NCBI GenBank assembly: GCA_947492525.1
Contig: CANLNQ010000003.1
Location: 186,001 to 250,000, forward strand
Reading direction: 5' to 3'
Origin: an uncultured Granulosicoccus sp.
GTDB taxonomy: Bacteria; Pseudomonadota; Gammaproteobacteria; Granulosicoccales; Granulosicoccaceae
Length of the DNA: 64,000 nt
The notes beneath the pieces were generated by a model. The model saw only the letters and a list, made by a program, of their open reading frames with translations. It was not told where the DNA came from and searched no databases. Shown piece after piece: positions 36,346 through 45,550 of the stretch (within the stretch, counting starts at the first letter, position 1; every line of letters begins with the position of its first letter). Both the position numbers and the translations under genes were made by a program.

Positions 36346-36806
36346 ATTCAGACAAGCAAGCAGATTCGGGAGTGGCTGCCGGTGCAGACAGCACGGGACC
36401 TGAGTCCATGGCGCCGCTGGCCCGCTATTTTCGGTGGACGGACAATCCGGCGAGTATTGATCGTTTCATCCGCATTCTGAGCTATGTGTGCGTGGTGTTG
36501 TTCCTGATCGATATTGTCTGGCCTCGCTATACCAAGGTGCCGGGAGAGGGCCTGTGGGGGTTCTATGCCATCATCGGCTTTGTTTTCTTCAGCCTGTTCG
36601 TCGTTGCCTCACGTTTCCTGCGACTGTTCACCGAGCGTGGCGCCGACTATTACGCACCTGATTGTGTGGATGCTGAAGAATACCCCGAGTCTGCCACCGA
36701 GCAACTGAGCCATGCACAGCGCCCGAACGATACGCTGAGCAGTCTGGGCAGACAGATGCTGGGTCGTGATACCAACGGAAGCGGTCGCGAGGGAGCCTCC
36801 TCATGA
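36336..36806 (+). CDS. small two-helix membrane protein within the antiporter operon
   Basis: 156 residues. Two hydrophobic helices (YVCVVLFLIDIVW and FYAIIGFVFFSLFVVASRFL) are flanked by an acidic N terminus and a polar C terminus. I do not recognise a family. ATG 36336 starts within the 3' end of the preceding gene (ATG 36342 is an alternative) and the stop overlaps the following gene, so it is a bona fide operon member. An accessory or assembly subunit of the antiporter is a reasonable inference. Confidence 0.75.
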   Translation: MAMNSDKQADSGVAAGADSTGPESMAPLARYFRWTDNPASIDRFIRILSYVCVVLFLIDIVWPRYTKVPGEGLWGFYAIIGFVFFSLFVVASRFLRLFTERGADYYAPDCVDAEEYPESATEQLSHAQRPNDTLSSLGRQMLGRDTNGSGREGASS

Positions 36807-38494
36807 TGAACCTGATGGCTCCACCGTTTCTCTATCTGATTGCAGCACTGATCTGTCCGTTTCTGCCGTCGCGCTGGCGAGCTCTGTTGTTGCTCGGCAT
36901 TCCGGTTTTTGCGCTGATGGTCATGCTGGCGTATCCGGCCGGTGAGCATGTCGTGTGGTCGGTGGTGGGTTTCGATCTCACCTTCATGCGCGTTGACAAA
37001 CTCTCGACCATCTTTGGCATCATCTTCTCGATTGCCGCTCTTCTGTCCGGGCTCTATGCCTGGCATGTACGGGATACGGTGCAGCAGGTGGCAACACTGG
37101 CCTACGCCGGTGCCGCCATTGGCGGTGTCTTTGCCGGTGACCTGATCAGTCTTTTCCTCTGGTGGGAGGGCACGGCTGTGGCATCGGTCTTTCTGATCTG
37201 GGCGCGTCGTACGCCGGCGGCGACAGCAACCGGCATGCGATACCTGCTCATCCAGGTGCTCTCCGGGGTGCTGCTGCTGGCGGGTCTGCTGGTGCATTAT
37301 CACGATACCGGCTCCATCGCATTCGAACATCTCGGCCTGGTCAGCACCGGTACCTTCCTGATCTTCCTCTCCTTCGGTATCAAGTGCGCATTTCCCCTGT
37401 TGCACAACTGGCTCGCCGATGCCTATCCGGCAGCAACCATCACGGGCACCGTGGTGCTGTCTGCGTTCACCACCAAGATGGCCGTCTATGCGCTGGCGCG
37501 TGGATATGCCGGTACCGAAGTACTGATCTACATCGGTGCCGTGATGGCGCTGTTCCCGATCATTCTGGCGGTGGTCGAGGACGACCTGCAACGGGTACTG
37601 GCCTACAGTCTGAACAGCCAGCTGGGCTTCATGGTGGTGGGTGTCGGTATCGGTTCGGACATGTCCATCAGTGGTTCAGCCGCACATGCCTTCTGCAGTG
37701 TGCTGTATCAGGGACTGTTGTTCATGAGTGTTGGTGCCGTCGTCTACCGCACCGGCACCTCCAGAGCGTCCCGACTCGGCGGCCTGTACCGGACCATGCC
37801 CGTGACCATGCTGTGTTGCCTGGTCGGAGCAGCGTCGATCTCGGCGGTGCCACTGTTCAGTGGCTTTGTATCGAAGTCACTGATTCTCGATGCATCCGGT
37901 TACAACGGCAACTATCTGGTGTGGCTGGCTCTATTGGCAGCATCCGTGGGTACCGTGGTGCATACCAGTATCAAGGTTCCCTTCACCCTGTTCTTCTCGC
38001 ATGACAGTGGCAAGAGACCGGCAGAGGCGCCTGTGCACATGCGACTGGCAATGATCATTGCCGCGTTTCTGTGCGTGATCATCGGTGTGTTTCCGGGTCT
38101 TCTGTACAGCCTGCTGCCTTTCAGCGTCGACTATCATCCCTACACCTTTGATCACGTGCTGGTGCAGTTTCAGCTTTTGCTGTTCGCGGCGCTGGCGTTC
38201 GTGGTGCTGAAGAAGATCGGACTCTACCCGCGAACGGTAGCGTCGACCATGCTGGATGTGGATGTCATCTACCGCAAATGGATACCGGCACGTCTTCCGC
38301 TGGTGGCACGTCGGGTGGCGGATCTCAATGCCAGTGCCCGTCAGAGCGCGCTTGGCCTGCTGGGCAATGGCTATGGTGTCATCGAGCGACTGACACGCCC
38401 CGGCGCACCTCTGGCGCGAGGCTGGAGCGTGGCAAGCATGATGTTCGTGGTGATCGTGCTGATGTGTGCTGTGCTGGTGCTGAATCTGCTGTAG
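36803..38494 (+). CDS. Mrp-type antiporter subunit D paralogue (third copy)
   Basis: 563 residues, NuoM/MrpD-like. SLFLWWEGTAVASVFLIWARR has the helix-five glutamate, and GIKCAFPLLHNWLADAYPAATITGTVVLSAFTTKMAVYAL and LQRVLAYSLNSQLGFMVV carry the channel lysines. It is longer at the C terminus than the other two copies, with a final membrane helix (VASMMFVVIVLMCAVLVLNLL) after a polar linker, partly like the lateral extension of L-type subunits. It ends the operon. Confidence 0.9.
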   Translation: MMNLMAPPFLYLIAALICPFLPSRWRALLLLGIPVFALMVMLAYPAGEHVVWSVVGFDLTFMRVDKLSTIFGIIFSIAALLSGLYAWHVRDTVQQVATLAYAGAAIGGVFAGDLISLFLWWEGTAVASVFLIWARRTPAATATGMRYLLIQVLSGVLLLAGLLVHYHDTGSIAFEHLGLVSTGTFLIFLSFGIKCAFPLLHNWLADAYPAATITGTVVLSAFTTKMAVYALARGYAGTEVLIYIGAVMALFPIILAVVEDDLQRVLAYSLNSQLGFMVVGVGIGSDMSISGSAAHAFCSVLYQGLLFMSVGAVVYRTGTSRASRLGGLYRTMPVTMLCCLVGAASISAVPLFSGFVSKSLILDASGYNGNYLVWLALLAASVGTVVHTSIKVPFTLFFSHDSGKRPAEAPVHMRLAMIIAAFLCVIIGVFPGLLYSLLPFSVDYHPYTFDHVLVQFQLLLFAALAFVVLKKIGLYPRTVASTMLDVDVIYRKWIPARLPLVARRVADLNASARQSALGLLGNGYGVIERLTRPGAPLARGWSVASMMFVVIVLMCAVLVLNLL

Positions 38495-38645
38495 CGGCGA
38501 CGAGGAACGCTCGGCTCTGCGTCAGTGCGTCATGCGGAGTCAGCGTTCGATGAGCAGCTTGAACCCTGTTTTATGGGGTGGTCCGTTTCGGGGCAGGGGA
38601 AAGAACTGGTCGACAGGCCGATCGAAGAGTTGGTCGAAAGGCGTG

Positions 38646-38827
38646 TCTGAAGAGCGTGCTTGACGTGTGTGCTTGACGTGTGTGCTTGACGTGTGTGCTT
38701 GACGTGTGTGCTTGAAGTGCGTGCTTGAAGTGCGTGCTTGAAGCGTGTGCTTGAAGCATGTACTTGACGTGTGTGCTTGACGTGTGTGCTTGACGTGTGC
38801 GTCGAAGTGCGTGGTCGAAGGGCATAG
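38646..38827 (+). repeat. 13-bp tandem repeat, about 14 copies
   Basis: Units start every 13 bases from 38659 to 38789 with consensus CTTGACGTGTGTG; middle copies carry CTTGAAGTGCGTG variants. Diverged units extend the array to 38646 and 38827. It lies in the 483-bp gap after the antiporter operon and before the DUF4345 gene. Thirteen is not a multiple of three, although all frames stay open on the minus strand by chance. Nothing else is visible in 38495-38977. Confidence 0.92.
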
Positions 38828-38977
38828 CCAAAGGACCGATACAATCAGGCAAATATTCAAGACTATTCAGTCTTTCCCCGCAGTCTTGTCGGGATTATCA
38901 TGCTTTCACTGCAAGGCAGTCCCCTTGTACATCGGCAAGCGGCCATACCTGGTCCTGTCAGACGGCGGAGCTCAACC

Positions 38978-39343
38978 ATGGAATACGGCCTGATTATCAG
39001 AGTGATTGGTATCGTGCTGATCATTGTCGGTATCGTACTGGTCTGGAACCCTGAGCTGGTCAGCAAGCAGCCGATCCCGGAAGATACATTTGCCGCTACC
39101 GAGAGAAGGATCTGGTGGGGCCTGATCATCGGGGCCGGCATCTTGCTGATGTTTCATCACGATATACAGCCCTGGATGGCCACCATCGCGGCTACCGCCT
39201 CTGCGCTGCTTTTCGGCTTGTTGATCGCCAGACTGATCGGAATCATGCTGGACGGCTCGGTGCTGAAACAATGGATCAACGTAGGCATCGAGCTTGTCAT
39301 GCTGCTGCCATTGCTCTGGTGGTACCTGCGTGTCCGATCGTGA
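38978..39343 (+). CDS. DUF4345-like four-helix membrane protein
   Basis: 121 residues with four hydrophobic helices; the pattern LFGLLIARLIGIMLDG near residues 75-95 is the best match to DUF4345. Function unknown. GCGGAG precedes ATG 38978 by about nine bases; the frame is open further upstream but that part is non-membrane and repeat-adjacent. It stands alone. Confidence 0.7.
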   Translation: MEYGLIIRVIGIVLIIVGIVLVWNPELVSKQPIPEDTFAATERRIWWGLIIGAGILLMFHHDIQPWMATIAATASALLFGLLIARLIGIMLDGSVLKQWINVGIELVMLLPLLWWYLRVRS

Positions 39344-39595
39344 TCTCACGCCTGCCTTGATGTCAGAGACAGAAAGGTTCCGATGAATCTGCTGTGGGCT
39401 GCTGGGTACGCACTTGCCAATAGGGGCCGTTGCCATGTTGCCACATCTGAAGCCTTGGCCTAGATTGCGCGATAGCGGTCGAGGACATCGTCACTCGACA
39501 GTGCCTAGATCTCTCCCTATATCTTGCTCAGCCCCGAACGGAGGCGAGGCTGAGCAGACAGAGGGTACTGACTCAAGACCCGGGTTGAACAACGA

Positions 39596-40216
39596 TCATG
39601 AACGCAGTGATTCGCAGGCGCTGGACAGTTTGGTAATGCCTTCCCAGTCACCTGCCTCGACCATGGATGCCGGGGCGACCCATGAGCCACCGACGCACAA
39701 TACGCTGGGCAGGGCCAGGTAGTCCTTGGCCGTGTCTGCTGTCACACCACCGGTGGGGCAGAACGAAATCTCGCCAAAGGGGCCGCTGAAGGCCTTGAGC
39801 AGTTGGGGGCCACCGGCCTGAGACGCCGGGAAGAATTTCAGCTCGGTGAAACCACCGTCACGAGCCCGCATGATGTCGGCCGGCGTCATGATGCCCGGCA
39901 GCAGCGGCATGTTGATGGCGTTCGCCGCCTTGCCCAGCTCGATGGTGAAACCGGGGCTGACAGCGAATGTGGCACCGTGATCCTGTGCCCGTTTCAGATC
40001 ATCACCGTCCAGCGCGGTGCCGACACCGACAATGGCTCCCGGCACATCGGCCATGGCCTTCATGGCTTCCAGCGCAACCGGGGTGCGCAAGGTCACTTCC
40101 AGTACGCGCAGGCCACCGGCAACCAGCGCTTCAGCCAGCGGTCGAGCCTTGGCGACGTCATCAATGACGAGAACCGGAATGACCGGCGCGACTTGCATGA
40201 GTTCACGAACTTTCAT
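39596..40216 (-). CDS. eda: 2-keto-3-deoxy-6-phosphogluconate aldolase
   Basis: 206 residues, KDPG/KHG aldolase. Visible active-site elements are LEVTLRTP with the catalytic glutamate, the Schiff-base lysine in [11 protein letters not shown], and the phosphate-binding PTGGV. It splits KDPG into pyruvate and glyceraldehyde-3-phosphate, the last step of the Entner-Doudoroff pathway. It lies 63 bases after edd on the same strand with AGGAG before the start; an edd-eda transcript under HexR is expected. Confidence 0.96.
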   Translation of the reverse strand: MKVRELMQVAPVIPVLVIDDVAKARPLAEALVAGGLRVLEVTLRTPVALEAMKAMADVPGAIVGVGTALDGDDLKRAQDHGATFAVSPGFTIELGKAANAINMPLLPGIMTPADIMRARDGGFTELKFFPASQAGGPQLLKAFSGPFGEISFCPTGGVTADTAKDYLALPSVLCVGGSWVAPASMVEAGDWEGITKLSSACESLRS

Positions 40217-40279
40217 GATGCTGAGTTGGCTCCTGTGGAGAAAGTTGCTGTTGGTCGGAAATGGCCGGTCACCGTTCGC

Positions 40280-42106
40280 TCATTCGTCGAACAGGCTGAC
40301 AGCGCCAAGTTCCGCACTACACACATGATGCCGGAAAGCGGAGAATAATTCGCGACCCATGTTGACGGTCTTGCGGCTCAGATCGGGAACATCCACTTCC
40401 CGCGCATCCCATTCAGCTTCGTCCACCAGAGCCTGCAAGGTGCCCGATTCCGCATCCATGCGGATCATGTCACCGGTTCGGACCTTGGCCAGAGGACCGT
40501 CCAGCACGCACTCGGGGGATACATGAATGGCTGCAGGTACCTTGCCCGAGGCGCCGGACATGCGGCCATCGGTAACCAGTCCGACCTTGAAACCGCGGTC
40601 CAGCAGTACGCCCAGTATGGGGGTGAGCTTGTGCAGTTCGGGCATCCCGTTGGCGCGAGGGCCCTGATAGGCAATGACGGCGACGAAATCCTGCTCCAGC
40701 TCGCCATTATCGAAGGCCACGCGCAGCGCATCCTGAGAATGAAAGACGATGGCGGGTGCCTCGATGATGCGATGCTCCTGTTTCACGGCAGAGGTCTTGA
40801 TGACTGCACGGCCCAGATTACCGGACATCAGTCGCAGGCCGCCGTCGGCCTGGAAGGGCGCCTGTGCCGTGCTGATGATGGAATCGTCCACGGACTTCTT
40901 CAGGCCATCGCGCCAGGCCAGGGTGCCATCATCGAGCCAGGGCTCCTGGGTGTACTGATACAGGCCGCCGGCGCCTGCCACTGTCTGTACATCCTCGTGC
41001 AGCAGACCTGCATCGAGCAGCTCGCGAATGACCAGTGCCATACCGCCGGCCGCATGGAATTGATTGACGTCTGCCTGACCGCTGGGATACACATGAGTGA
41101 GTAGCGGAATGGCCTGGCTGAGCGTGTTGAAATCATCCCAGTTGATGGTAATGCCTGCGGTGCGGGCGATGGCCACCAGATGCAGTGTGTGATTGGTTGA
41201 ACCGCCGGTAGCCAGCAGGCCGATGATGGCATTGACGATGGCCTTTTCATCGATCATGCGTCCCACGGGTGTGAATTCGTTGCCGCGCGCCGTCAGTGCC
41301 AGGGCACGTTGCGCCGCAGCGGTTGTCAGGGCGGATCGCAACTCGGTGCCAGGGTTGATGAATGCAGCGCCGGGCAGGTGCAGACCCATCACTTCCATCA
41401 TCATCTGGTTGCTGTTGGCCGTGCCGTAGAAGGTGCAGGTACCGGGACCATGATACGAGGCGCTTTCCGAGGCGAGAAGATCTTCCCGAGTGGCCTTGCC
41501 TTCGGCAAAGAGCTGCCTTGTGCGCGCCTTTTCCTTGTTCGGGATACCGGTAGTCATTGGCCCCGCCGGCACGAATACCGCTGGCAGATGCCCGAAGGAC
41601 AGGGCGCCCATCAACAGGCCCGGTACGATCTTGTCGCAGACACCGAGGAAAACCCCGGCGTCGAAGACATTGTGTGACAGCGCAATGGCCGTTGACATGG
41701 CGATCACATCGCGGCTGAACAGTGACAGCTCCATGCCCAGTTGGCCCTGGGTCACGCCATCGCACATGGCCGGAGTACCACCGGCCACCTGAGCGGTGGC
41801 GCCGACGGCTCGAGCCGCCTCGCGGATCTTCTCCGGTGCGTTCTCGTAGGGCTGATGTGCCGAGAGCATGTCGTTGTAGGAGGTCACGATGGCCAGATTG
41901 GGCGCTCGCTCGGCATGCAGGACGATCTTGTCGCGCTCCGGGGCCGCTGCGAAGGCATGCGCCAGATTGGTGCAGCCCATCATGCCGCGATTGGGAGGGG
42001 CGTCTGCCAGCGCATTGATGCGTGCCAGGTAGGCGGTGCGGGTTTCCCGGCTGCGTTCAATGATCTGTTGAGTGACGTCGTCGACGGCGGTATTGAGCGA
42101 AGGCAT
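40280..42106 (-). CDS. edd: phosphogluconate dehydratase
   Basis: 608 residues, IlvD/Edd family [4Fe-4S] dehydratase, with the cluster cysteines in [24 protein letters not shown] and GVCDKIVPG, and the C-terminal [22 protein letters not shown] block. It converts 6-phosphogluconate to KDPG. I set the start at the ATG read from 42106, because a GGAGAG sits six bases upstream; a second ATG four codons earlier would place that site inside the gene. A HexR-like palindrome lies 19-33 bases upstream of the start. Confidence 0.96.
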   Translation of the reverse strand: MPSLNTAVDDVTQQIIERSRETRTAYLARINALADAPPNRGMMGCTNLAHAFAAAPERDKIVLHAERAPNLAIVTSYNDMLSAHQPYENAPEKIREAARAVGATAQVAGGTPAMCDGVTQGQLGMELSLFSRDVIAMSTAIALSHNVFDAGVFLGVCDKIVPGLLMGALSFGHLPAVFVPAGPMTTGIPNKEKARTRQLFAEGKATREDLLASESASYHGPGTCTFYGTANSNQMMMEVMGLHLPGAAFINPGTELRSALTTAAAQRALALTARGNEFTPVGRMIDEKAIVNAIIGLLATGGSTNHTLHLVAIARTAGITINWDDFNTLSQAIPLLTHVYPSGQADVNQFHAAGGMALVIRELLDAGLLHEDVQTVAGAGGLYQYTQEPWLDDGTLAWRDGLKKSVDDSIISTAQAPFQADGGLRLMSGNLGRAVIKTSAVKQEHRIIEAPAIVFHSQDALRVAFDNGELEQDFVAVIAYQGPRANGMPELHKLTPILGVLLDRGFKVGLVTDGRMSGASGKVPAAIHVSPECVLDGPLAKVRTGDMIRMDAESGTLQALVDEAEWDAREVDVPDLSRKTVNMGRELFSAFRHHVCSAELGAVSLFDE

Positions 42107-42124
42107 AAATCTCTCCATCCAGCA

Positions 42125-42139
42125 TGTAGGTTAACTACA
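42125..42139. promoter_or_regulatory. HexR-like operator before edd
   Basis: TGTAGGTTAACTACA is a near-perfect 15-bp palindrome closely matching the known HexR consensus TGTARTTWAATTACA. It lies just upstream of edd in the 146-bp divergent edd/zwf gap. HexR typically represses at such sites and is released by KDPG. Confidence 0.85.
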
Positions 42140-42235
42140 CAATTATGTCACATGAATGTTATGTTGCTATGACAAAATACGGTTAGTATTCGGAAAAAGT
42201 TGTAACATCCCCAGTTATTCAGTACTTAATCATTT

Positions 42236-42250
42236 GGTAGTAAAATTACA
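42236..42250. promoter_or_regulatory. second HexR-like operator before zwf
   Basis: GGTAGTAAAATTACA differs from a full HexR-type palindrome (TGTAGTAAAATTACA) mainly in the first base. It ends two bases before the zwf ATG, so a bound regulator would also cover the ribosome site. Confidence 0.65.
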
Positions 42251-42252
42251 AA

Positions 42253-43728
42253 ATGAATCTAATCAGCAATGAATCCCTGCAGCCCTTCGATTTCATATTG
42301 TTCGGCGGTACTGGTGATCTCTCCATCCGGAAGCTCATCCCGGCACTTTACTTCAGGCACTGCGAGAAGCAACTACCTGACGATGGTCGCATTATCGCAA
42401 GCGGGCGTACAGAGATGGATTCGGCAGCGTTTCGCGCCAAGCTGGACACCGAGGTGCGTGAGCACATCAGCGAGCAGGATTTCGAGGAAGAGGCCTGGCA
42501 GGCCTTTCTGACGCGGATTCAGTACTTTCCGGTCGATGTCAACGATGTTGCTGCCTACCAGCCTCTGGTGGATGCACTGGCGGGGCGTGAGGATCACGTC
42601 CGGGTGTTCTATCTCTCGGTGGCTCCCAGTCTGTTCACGAAGATCACCCATGGTGTTCATCAGGCAGGGCTGATTACACCGAACAGTCGTGTGGCACTGG
42701 AGAAGCCGCTCGGTCGCGACGAGAAGTCGGCGGAGGAGATCAACGATCGTCTTTCGGCCGTTTTCACGGAAGAGCAGATCTACCGCATCGATCATTACCT
42801 TGGCAAGGAAACCGTGCAGAATCTGCTGGCCTTGCGGTTTGGTAATGCCTTCTTCGAGCCTCTGTGGCGTGCCGAGCATATCAGCGATGTGCAGATCACC
42901 ATTGCCGAATCGCTGGGTGTGGACAGTCGTGGTGCTTTCTACGACCAGACCGGCGCACTGCGAGACATGGTGCAGAACCATCTGTTGCAGTTGCTCGTCA
43001 TTCTGGCCATGGAGCCGCCGGTCAGTATGGATCCGGATGCGGTTCGTGACGAGAAGATCAAGGTATTGCGGGCACTGAAACCGCTGGTCGGCATTGAAGC
43101 CATCGAGAACTCGGTACGTGGTCAGTACAAGGCAGGAGCCTACAAGGATGGCCCTGTTCCCGGTTATCTCGACAATGACGAGGTGCCTGAGGACAGTACG
43201 ACCGAAACCTTCGTGGCCCTGCGTGCCGAGATCGCCTCCTGGCGCTGGGCGGGTGTGCCGTTCTTTCTGCGCACCGGCAAGCGTCTGGAGAGCAAGACGA
43301 CCGAGATCATCATCAACTTCCGGAAGATTCCGCACTCGATCTTCCCGACGGCCGACGGTTTCAGCATTCCCAATCAGCTGATCATTCGTCTGCAGCCAGA
43401 AGAGAGCATTCGCATGCGAATCTACGTCAAGGCCTGGGGGGATGACATCGAGCTGCAGCCGGTTCATCTGAACCTGGATTTCAACGATGTGTTCCAGAAG
43501 CGCAAGATGATCGCCTATGAGCGGCTGCTGATGGATATCATTCGCGGCAACCCCACCTTGTTCATGCGCCGCGACGAGGTGGCCGCTGCCTGGAACTGGA
43601 TAGATCCGATTCAGGAAGCGTGGGAGCAGTACCAATACGCTCCGAAGAGTTATACGGCGGGTACCTGGGGGCCGGGTGCCGCCAATGCACTGATCAGCAA
43701 GGATGGCCTGCGCTGGCATGAGGATTGA
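42253..43728 (+). CDS. zwf: glucose-6-phosphate dehydrogenase
   Basis: 491 residues. FGGTGDLSIRKL at the N terminus binds NAD(P), RIDHYLGKETVQN is the active-site signature, and EKPLGRD precedes it. It oxidises glucose-6-phosphate to 6-phosphogluconolactone. It is first in a zwf-pgl-hexR operon, divergent from edd, and the ATG follows a HexR-like box directly. No clear Shine-Dalgarno is seen, as the box occupies that position. Confidence 0.97.
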   Translation: MNLISNESLQPFDFILFGGTGDLSIRKLIPALYFRHCEKQLPDDGRIIASGRTEMDSAAFRAKLDTEVREHISEQDFEEEAWQAFLTRIQYFPVDVNDVAAYQPLVDALAGREDHVRVFYLSVAPSLFTKITHGVHQAGLITPNSRVALEKPLGRDEKSAEEINDRLSAVFTEEQIYRIDHYLGKETVQNLLALRFGNAFFEPLWRAEHISDVQITIAESLGVDSRGAFYDQTGALRDMVQNHLLQLLVILAMEPPVSMDPDAVRDEKIKVLRALKPLVGIEAIENSVRGQYKAGAYKDGPVPGYLDNDEVPEDSTTETFVALRAEIASWRWAGVPFFLRTGKRLESKTTEIIINFRKIPHSIFPTADGFSIPNQLIIRLQPEESIRMRIYVKAWGDDIELQPVHLNLDFNDVFQKRKMIAYERLLMDIIRGNPTLFMRRDEVAAAWNWIDPIQEAWEQYQYAPKSYTAGTWGPGAANALISKDGLRWHED

Positions 43729-43729
43729 C

Positions 43730-44473
43730 ATGGCACGACAACGAGTGGAAGGGGCTGGCCTGCAATGGCAGGAGGCGGCCAATGCGACCGAATTGGCCGA
43801 GAGTCTGGGCAAGCGTGTGGCGCAGTGTCTGCAAGACGCGCTGGAGCGTGACGGAGAGGCTTCATTGGTCGTCTCGGGCGGCAGTACACCGGCGCCTGTA
43901 TTGCGCTATCTGTCGGCTGTGGATATCGACTGGTCTCGCGTCAGTGTGACTCTGGCTGACGAGCGCTGGGTGCCGCCTGGCCACCCTGACAGTAACGAGT
44001 CACTGGTGCGCGATACGCTGCTGCAGGACAAGGCAGCAACTGCGCGTTTCGTGTCGCTGTATCGGGCAGGTTTGTCTGAAAGCGAGGCAAAACCTGTCGT
44101 TGCTGCTGATGTCGCTGGCATGCATCAACCGTTCACGGTGGTCATGCTGGGGATGGGCGGCGACGGCCATACCGCCTCGTTGTTCCCGGATGCGGCAGCC
44201 GATGAATTGCAGCCGGCCATGGCGCTGGACGCGACGGACGTCGTGGCATTTCTGCACCCGCCGTCAGTCACGCAGGCTCGTATCACGCTGACTCGGGCCT
44301 GTCTGTTGCATGCAGAGAACCGTTTTCTGCACATCACCGGCGATGGCAAGCGTGATGTGTTGGCCGCTGCGCTGGACTCCTGTGAAGGTGGGCAATGGCA
44401 GCCGGGTCAAGCGCCGGTGCTGGGTCTGCTGACCGAGCAGCCGGCAAAAGCCACGGTGTTCTGGAGTCCCTAG
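43730..44473 (+). CDS. pgl: 6-phosphogluconolactonase
   Basis: 247 residues, NagB/PGL fold: VVSGGSTPAPVLRYL, LADERWVPPGHPDSNE, and GMGGDGHTASLFPDA are the family signatures. It hydrolyses 6-phosphogluconolactone to 6-phosphogluconate. ATG 43730 follows the zwf stop by one base; the frame is open a few codons further upstream inside zwf. Confidence 0.96.
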   Translation: MARQRVEGAGLQWQEAANATELAESLGKRVAQCLQDALERDGEASLVVSGGSTPAPVLRYLSAVDIDWSRVSVTLADERWVPPGHPDSNESLVRDTLLQDKAATARFVSLYRAGLSESEAKPVVAADVAGMHQPFTVVMLGMGGDGHTASLFPDAAADELQPAMALDATDVVAFLHPPSVTQARITLTRACLLHAENRFLHITGDGKRDVLAAALDSCEGGQWQPGQAPVLGLLTEQPAKATVFWSP

Positions 44474-44489
44474 TCTGAGAACTGATTGA

Positions 44490-45323
44490 ATGCTGGCACG
44501 AATAAAGGCTGCTCGGGATACCCTGCGCAAATCCGAGCAGAAGGTAGCGGATGTCGTGATTGCCGATCCGGAGGAGAGCGTGCAATCTTCCATCCAGGCG
44601 ATCGCGACTCGCGCTTCGGTCAGCGAGCCGACAGTCATCCGCTTCTGTCGTGCACTTGACTGTGTCGGCTTCCAGCAGTTCAAGATCAAGCTGGCGCAGG
44701 ATCTGGCGCGGCGTGGCACCTTCTTCTATCAGGATGTGACGACCAGTGATTCGAGCAAGGAGCTGGCAAACAAATTGCTCGATGGCGCCATTGCTTCACT
44801 GGTCCAGATTCGCAACCAGATCAATGAGACGGCTCTGGATCACGCCATCGAGATGTACGAAAACTGCAAGCGTGTGGAATTGTACGGCTCCGGTGGTTCG
44901 GCCGTCGTCGCCGAAGACGCCCAGCTGAAGTTCTTCCGCCTCGGCAAGCCTGCCATTGCCTACTCCGATCCGCACATCCAGGCTGCCTCTGCAGCGTTGC
45001 TGGACAAGGACGCCCTGGTGATTGCCATTTCACACTCGGGACGCAGCAGTGACATTCTCAAGACGGTTGATATTGCCCGTGAGGCTCAAGCCCGGGTCAT
45101 CGCGGTGACCGCAACACGTTCGCCGTTGGCGCAGCTGGCGGATGTGGCGCTGACGGTCGATGTCAATGAGGACAGCGATATCTTCTCGCCGGTGAAGTCG
45201 CGCCTGGGGCAGATGGTCGTGCTGGATGTGCTGGCAGTTGGTGTGGCCGTACGCGGCGGCGATCACATGCTCGAGCAATTGTCCCGAGCTCGTCGCGCCA
45301 TCGATTTCAAGTTCGTCCAGTAA
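44490..45323 (+). CDS. hexR: HexR, RpiR-family repressor of central carbon metabolism
   Basis: 277 residues. The N-terminal RpiR helix-turn-helix (QAIATRASVSEPTVIRFCRALDCVGFQQFKIKLAQDL) is followed by an SIS sugar-phosphate domain (ELYGSGGSAVVAEDAQLKFFRLG, ISHSGRSSDIL). HexR binds KDPG. Located directly after pgl in the operon it would control, with HexR-like palindromes before edd, zwf and pyk. The downstream gap holds a CTTGC repeat array. Confidence 0.95.
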   Translation: MLARIKAARDTLRKSEQKVADVVIADPEESVQSSIQAIATRASVSEPTVIRFCRALDCVGFQQFKIKLAQDLARRGTFFYQDVTTSDSSKELANKLLDGAIASLVQIRNQINETALDHAIEMYENCKRVELYGSGGSAVVAEDAQLKFFRLGKPAIAYSDPHIQAASAALLDKDALVIAISHSGRSSDILKTVDIAREAQARVIAVTATRSPLAQLADVALTVDVNEDSDIFSPVKSRLGQMVVLDVLAVGVAVRGGDHMLEQLSRARRAIDFKFVQ

Positions 45324-45385
45324 TCGCGCGAACGCTCGAATCGGCGCTGCACACGGCGTACTCTTCATGGAAAAGGGCGGGCATA

Positions 45386-45530
45386 CTTGCCTTGCCTTGC
45401 CTTGCCTTGCCTTGCCTTGCCTTGCCTTGCCTTGCCTTGCCTTGCCTTGCCTTGCCTTGCCTTGCTTGGGCTTGCTTGGGCTTGCTTGGGCTTGCTTGGG
45501 CTTGCTTGGGCTTGCTTGAACTTGCTTGGC
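45386..45530 (+). repeat. 5-bp repeat (CTTGC) switching to 10-bp repeat (CTTGCTTGGG)
   Basis: Fifteen perfect copies of CTTGC (45386-45460) run straight into five perfect copies of CTTGCTTGGG (45461-45510) and two diverged ones (to 45530). The array fills the gap between hexR and the convergent FecR-domain gene, ending 21 bases from the latter's stop. The pentamer is contained in the decamer, so the second block looks like an expansion of a mutated pair of pentamers. Confidence 0.95.
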
Positions 45531-45550
45531 CTAGACTTACCTGGAATCGC

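Noticed and set aside
38530-38860. Three overlapping open minus-strand frames over the 13-bp array
   Set aside because: All three frames are open because the repeat unit lacks stops; a period of 13 cannot encode one repeating peptide in one gene by design.
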